A DNA stretch of 61,315 bases from a virus, in IMG/VR virus record IMGVR_UViG_3300035665_000037, positions 1-61,315 of that record; one strand, 5' to 3'. Positions 59,362 through 61,315 of the stretch are shown here, piece by piece (the first letter of the stretch is position 1; each line of letters starts with the position of its first letter). The position numbers and the translations under genes are program-made. Under the pieces are notes generated by a model that ran no database searches, was not told the DNA's origin, and saw only the letters and a program-made list of their open reading frames with translations.

Positions 59362-59369
59362 CAAAGATA
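59362..59369 (-). promoter_or_regulatory. -7 element TATCTTTG before the tail operon
   Basis: On the minus strand TATCTTTG lies 13 bases before the ATG of the ring protein and directly after the T-run of a terminator. No TTTG box is seen 19-21 bases upstream, where the terminator hairpin lies. It is the same octamer as at 22775 and 32636. Confidence 0.55.
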
Positions 59370-59372
59370 AAC

Positions 59373-59403
59373 AAAAAAAAGAGGGAGAATTAAATCCCCC
59401 TCT
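59373..59403 (-). terminator. intrinsic terminator before the tail operon
   Basis: On the minus strand AGAGGGGGA (59403-59395) pairs with TCTCCCTCT (59388-59380) across a TTTAAT loop, nine pairs with one G-U, followed by eight Ts (59380-59373). It closes the capsid/247-residue gene unit and separates it from the tail operon. Confidence 0.85.
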
Positions 59404-59429
59404 AAGCTACAATTTATATCACTTAAAAC

Positions 59430-60176
59430 CTACTGTAAATTATTTTCAAGCATTTTTAAAGCGTCAATTCCATCGTCAGTCTTTAAGAACTCGGCAATTG
59501 TAAAGTATGGGTCCTGACCATAAGGAACAGTTAACATCTTTTTCTTATTGGAAACAGTATTAAACCACACCTCTTTTTGGCCATTTCTGAACGTCAAAAG
59601 CTTGTTTTCAAAGAACACGTGTACATTGGATTGAAGCTTAAGCATTGGATCGCTAAGCATATTTATAAACCCAACAGGGTCTTTTTTGGCATAAACCAAA
59701 ACATCACGCTTTAATTCTGCTGTTGTAAATCTTGAAGGATCTTTACCGAACAGAACCCTTGCTGCTGTTTCAAGCTGCTCTACAGATAGCTGACGAGCCT
59801 GAACCAAAGCATCTACTTCGGCACTCAAACTTTCAACTTCTTTAGCTGCATCTTTCTCAGTATCAACCTCTACGAAGGTACGCCCATTAAGGGGGTGGTA
59901 GTAGAGGAACTGTTGTAGGACCGGGTTGTTTTTAGGAACCTGAAGGAATCCATTCTCAAATATAATAGGCTCAACAATGGCGTTTCCATCTTGCTCATCC
60001 TCAAAAGGGGTCTTTTGATTAACGGCATATCTGAGTGGTCTATTGACATTGTTTTCCTCATCAAACCACAATAGTGGGAATCGTCTTGTATTTCGAGAAG
60101 GGATAGTGTAAGATAGAGGAGCAGAATCTCCTTTTAGTTTATATATCCTGTCAGCAGGAACTATATTCTTTTTCAT
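59430..60176 (-). CDS. virion-associated protein downstream of the capsid gene
   Basis: This 248-residue protein starts MKKNIVPADRIYKLKGDSAP, has NTRRFPLLWFDEENNVNRPL and VEPIIFENGFLQVPKNNPVL, a coiled-coil part (KDAAKEVESLSAEVDALVQA) and a C-terminal FFENKLLTFRNGQKEVWFNT. The 'f..G.l.V...n..l..FL..HP' pattern is familiar in proteins that follow the capsid gene of Bacteroidetes and aquatic phages. It may be a head-decoration or head-tail protein. It sits between two terminators, as a single-gene unit behind the capsid gene. Confidence 0.62.
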   Translation of the reverse strand: MKKNIVPADRIYKLKGDSAPLSYTIPSRNTRRFPLLWFDEENNVNRPLRYAVNQKTPFEDEQDGNAIVEPIIFENGFLQVPKNNPVLQQFLYYHPLNGRTFVEVDTEKDAAKEVESLSAEVDALVQARQLSVEQLETAARVLFGKDPSRFTTAELKRDVLVYAKKDPVGFINMLSDPMLKLQSNVHVFFENKLLTFRNGQKEVWFNTVSNKKKMLTVPYGQDPYFTIAEFLKTDDGIDALKMLENNLQ

Positions 60177-60198
60177 TAAATTTTAATTTGATTAGATT

Positions 60199-60231
60199 TT
60201 TAAAATAAGGGGGAGTGCCGTTTGGCACCCC
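60199..60231 (-). terminator. terminator after the major capsid gene
   Basis: On the minus strand GGGGTGCC (60231-60224), loop AAAC, GGCACTCC (60219-60212) gives an eight-base stem with one G-U pair, followed by CCCTTATTTT. It lies 21 bases after the capsid stop codon. It is probably leaky, so the capsid gene is transcribed more than the gene behind it. Confidence 0.65.
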
Positions 60232-60251
60232 ACCCTTTATTGATTGCTTGC

Positions 60252-61315
60252 TTATGAACCGTAACGGAACAACACGAAGTTGTTAGCACCCAAAGTACAA
60301 ACGCAACGCTCAGAAAGGAAGTTAACCTCCATTGCATCGAGATCGCTTGTTTGAGCACCACCGGCAGAACCTGTGATCCAAGTCTTGTAACGGCGGTCTT
60401 CAGTCTCAGAAGCACGGTAGCGAACGTGTAAGAACGGACGCTTAGCGTTCTTGCCAAGGATTTGGTCGTATACAGATGTAGAACCTGCAGGAACCAAAAG
60501 ACCTGTTACAGTACCTGCGGCTTGAGCACCTGTAGGAAGACCACCACGCATGGTAGGATCGTTCAAGTACTTCCAATCAGACTTGTAGAAGTCGTAACCT
60601 CTGCGGAAGCCTGTGAAGCCAAGGTTTAATGCCATGTCTTTGTCGTTGTCGAACAAACCGTAAGATGTACCGTTTGCTCCGTAGCTGTTTTGAGCAGCCA
60701 ACATATCGTCAATGTCAAAGCTGAAGGCACGGTTTACGAAGATTACGTTCTCTTCGATTGCACCTTGCTTGTCAAGACGAGAGATGATGCTGTCAAAGTC
60801 TACAAGGGTAGTTGGGTTACCACCGCCCCATACGTTACCACGATCGTTAACAACGTAGAAGATACCTTCTGAACCTTTGTTACCGTAAAGTGGGTTAAGT
60901 GAAGCGTTAGCAGCACCTGAACCTGACTCAGCAGGAACAGCCTCGATCATTGCAGTCTCAAGGTAGTCCTCAAAACGCAAGCGAGTTTCGTGCTCACTCT
61001 TCAAATACCAAAGGTATCCGGTAGCACCGTTCTCGGTTGTTACTTCTACCCATCCAATCTGAGCCATGTCAGAACCGCTTACAGCGTATTTGTCCTTGAT
61101 GATGATTGGAGAGTTGTCGAAGATCTCATCTTCTGCTTCCAAAGAACCGATCATTCCAACAGTTCCTTTCTTGAACTCAGAACCGTAGATCCATACAGAA
61201 AGAACGGCTGTGCCTGAGAAAGTTTGACCACCGGCTTCGTAGTAAGCAACATCGAAAGTACCTGCAGTGGTGTTCACAGCAGTAACGATACCCTTGTTAG
61301 AAAGACCTGTAGCGT
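60252..61315 (-). CDS. major capsid protein, remainder (starts at 412 across the junction)
   Basis: This is the main part of the 473-residue capsid protein, whose N-terminus is coded at 1-412; bases 61262-61315 repeat 1-54. It includes KTWITGSAGGAQTSDLDAME and a C-terminus LSERCVCTLGANNFVLFRYG. The length, the position after the scaffold and the downstream terminator support a major capsid assignment. An apparent start at 61277 is a GTG that codes for Val inside the complete frame, not a real start. The sequence resembles capsid proteins of crAss-like phages, which are of similar size. Confidence 0.85.
   Translation of the reverse strand, partial: ATGLSNKGIVTAVNTTAGTFDVAYYEAGGQTFSGTAVLSVWIYGSEFKKGTVGMIGSLEAEDEIFDNSPIIIKDKYAVSGSDMAQIGWVEVTTENGATGYLWYLKSEHETRLRFEDYLETAMIEAVPAESGSGAANASLNPLYGNKGSEGIFYVVNDRGNVWGGGNPTTLVDFDSIISRLDKQGAIEENVIFVNRAFSFDIDDMLAAQNSYGANGTSYGLFDNDKDMALNLGFTGFRRGYDFYKSDWKYLNDPTMRGGLPTGAQAAGTVTGLLVPAGSTSVYDQILGKNAKRPFLHVRYRASETEDRRYKTWITGSAGGAQTSDLDAMEVNFLSERCVCTLGANNFVLFRYGS
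61262..61315. repeat. right copy of the 54-base end overlap
   Basis: Identical to 1-54. See the left copy: it closes the genome into a circle of 61,261 bases and restores the capsid gene. Confidence 0.93.

Noticed and set aside
60200-60457. 85-residue minus-strand frame overlapping the capsid C-terminus
   Set aside because: It is in another frame of the capsid gene, runs over the capsid terminator and has no conserved pattern.
1-61315. tRNA genes
   Set aside because: I saw no cloverleaf with GGTTCRANNCC-type T-arm in the intergenic regions; a tRNA scan was not possible.
1-61315. CRISPR array
   Set aside because: The only regularly spaced repeats are short (10 bases, 11-13 apart at 26.2 kb) or lie in fibre genes; none has 25-40 base repeats with unique spacers.
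1-61315. Integrase, excisionase or attachment site (temperate lifestyle)
   Set aside because: No tyrosine or serine recombinase pattern appears in any gene, and no host tRNA fragment is visible. Lifestyle cannot be decided, but a lytic cycle is more likely.

Overview
The window is a complete, circularly closed genome of a tailed phage. The last 54 bases (61262-61315) repeat the first 54, and joining the ends there restores one open frame (the major capsid protein, 473 aa) across the junction, so the unique genome is 61,261 bp. The host is very probably a member of the Bacteroidetes. Several intergenic regions carry the TAnnTTTG -7 element typical of that phylum, one with a TTTG box 21 bases upstream. 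Genes are preceded by A/T-rich leaders instead of Shine-Dalgarno sequences. The replication primase has a BT4734/VirE-type N-terminus, and the fibre repeats and virion proteins resemble those of crAss-like and other Bacteroidetes podoviruses. No integrase, DNA polymerase, RNA polymerase, tRNA or CRISPR array is visible.

There are two main transcription arms. The leftward (minus strand) arm starts at groEL near 25.5 kb, runs down through position 1 and continues from 61.3 kb to 40.2 kb. In transcription order it holds: groEL, two small proteins and groES; a membrane protein with a histone H1-like tail and a run of small basic or Cys-containing proteins (22.2-20.3 kb); a lysis block (XhlA-like, holin, M15 endolysin, single-protein spanin; 20.3-18.8 kb); two giant tail fibres and four small fibre/virion accessory proteins (18.8-7.3 kb); packaging and head genes (GroES-like protein, putative TerS, TerL, portal, scaffold, major capsid; 7.3 kb through the junction to 60.2 kb); and the tail-ring, muzzle, receptor-side and internal/ejection proteins, ending in a 2,496-residue virion protein (60.2-40.2 kb).

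The rightward (plus strand) arm, 26.5-40.24 kb, is the presumed early region. Its first 6 kb is an array of 20 small, mostly acidic or membrane proteins of unknown function. After a strong promoter at 32.6 kb comes the replication and recombination module: a DnaA domain IV-like protein, a DUF1071/Rad52-type annealing protein, a PD-(D/E)XK exonuclease, a mini SSB-like protein ending in GDLPF, a primase-helicase, an SF2 helicase, a VRR-NUC nuclease, a second DnaA domain IV-like protein and another small nuclease. The two arms converge and overlap by 8 bases at 40,237-40,244.

The most unusual non-coding parts are an A/T-rich, CGACAT-repeat-bearing block present twice (25.6-25.76 kb and 34.7-34.87 kb), an 11-bp-arm palindrome at the groEL transcription start, and a GC-rich repeat and palindrome region (26.05-26.4 kb) between the two arms. 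These are the best candidates for replication origin and switch sites. The virion cassette looks crAss-like, while the replication module and phage-encoded GroEL/GroES pair do not follow the classical crAss plan.
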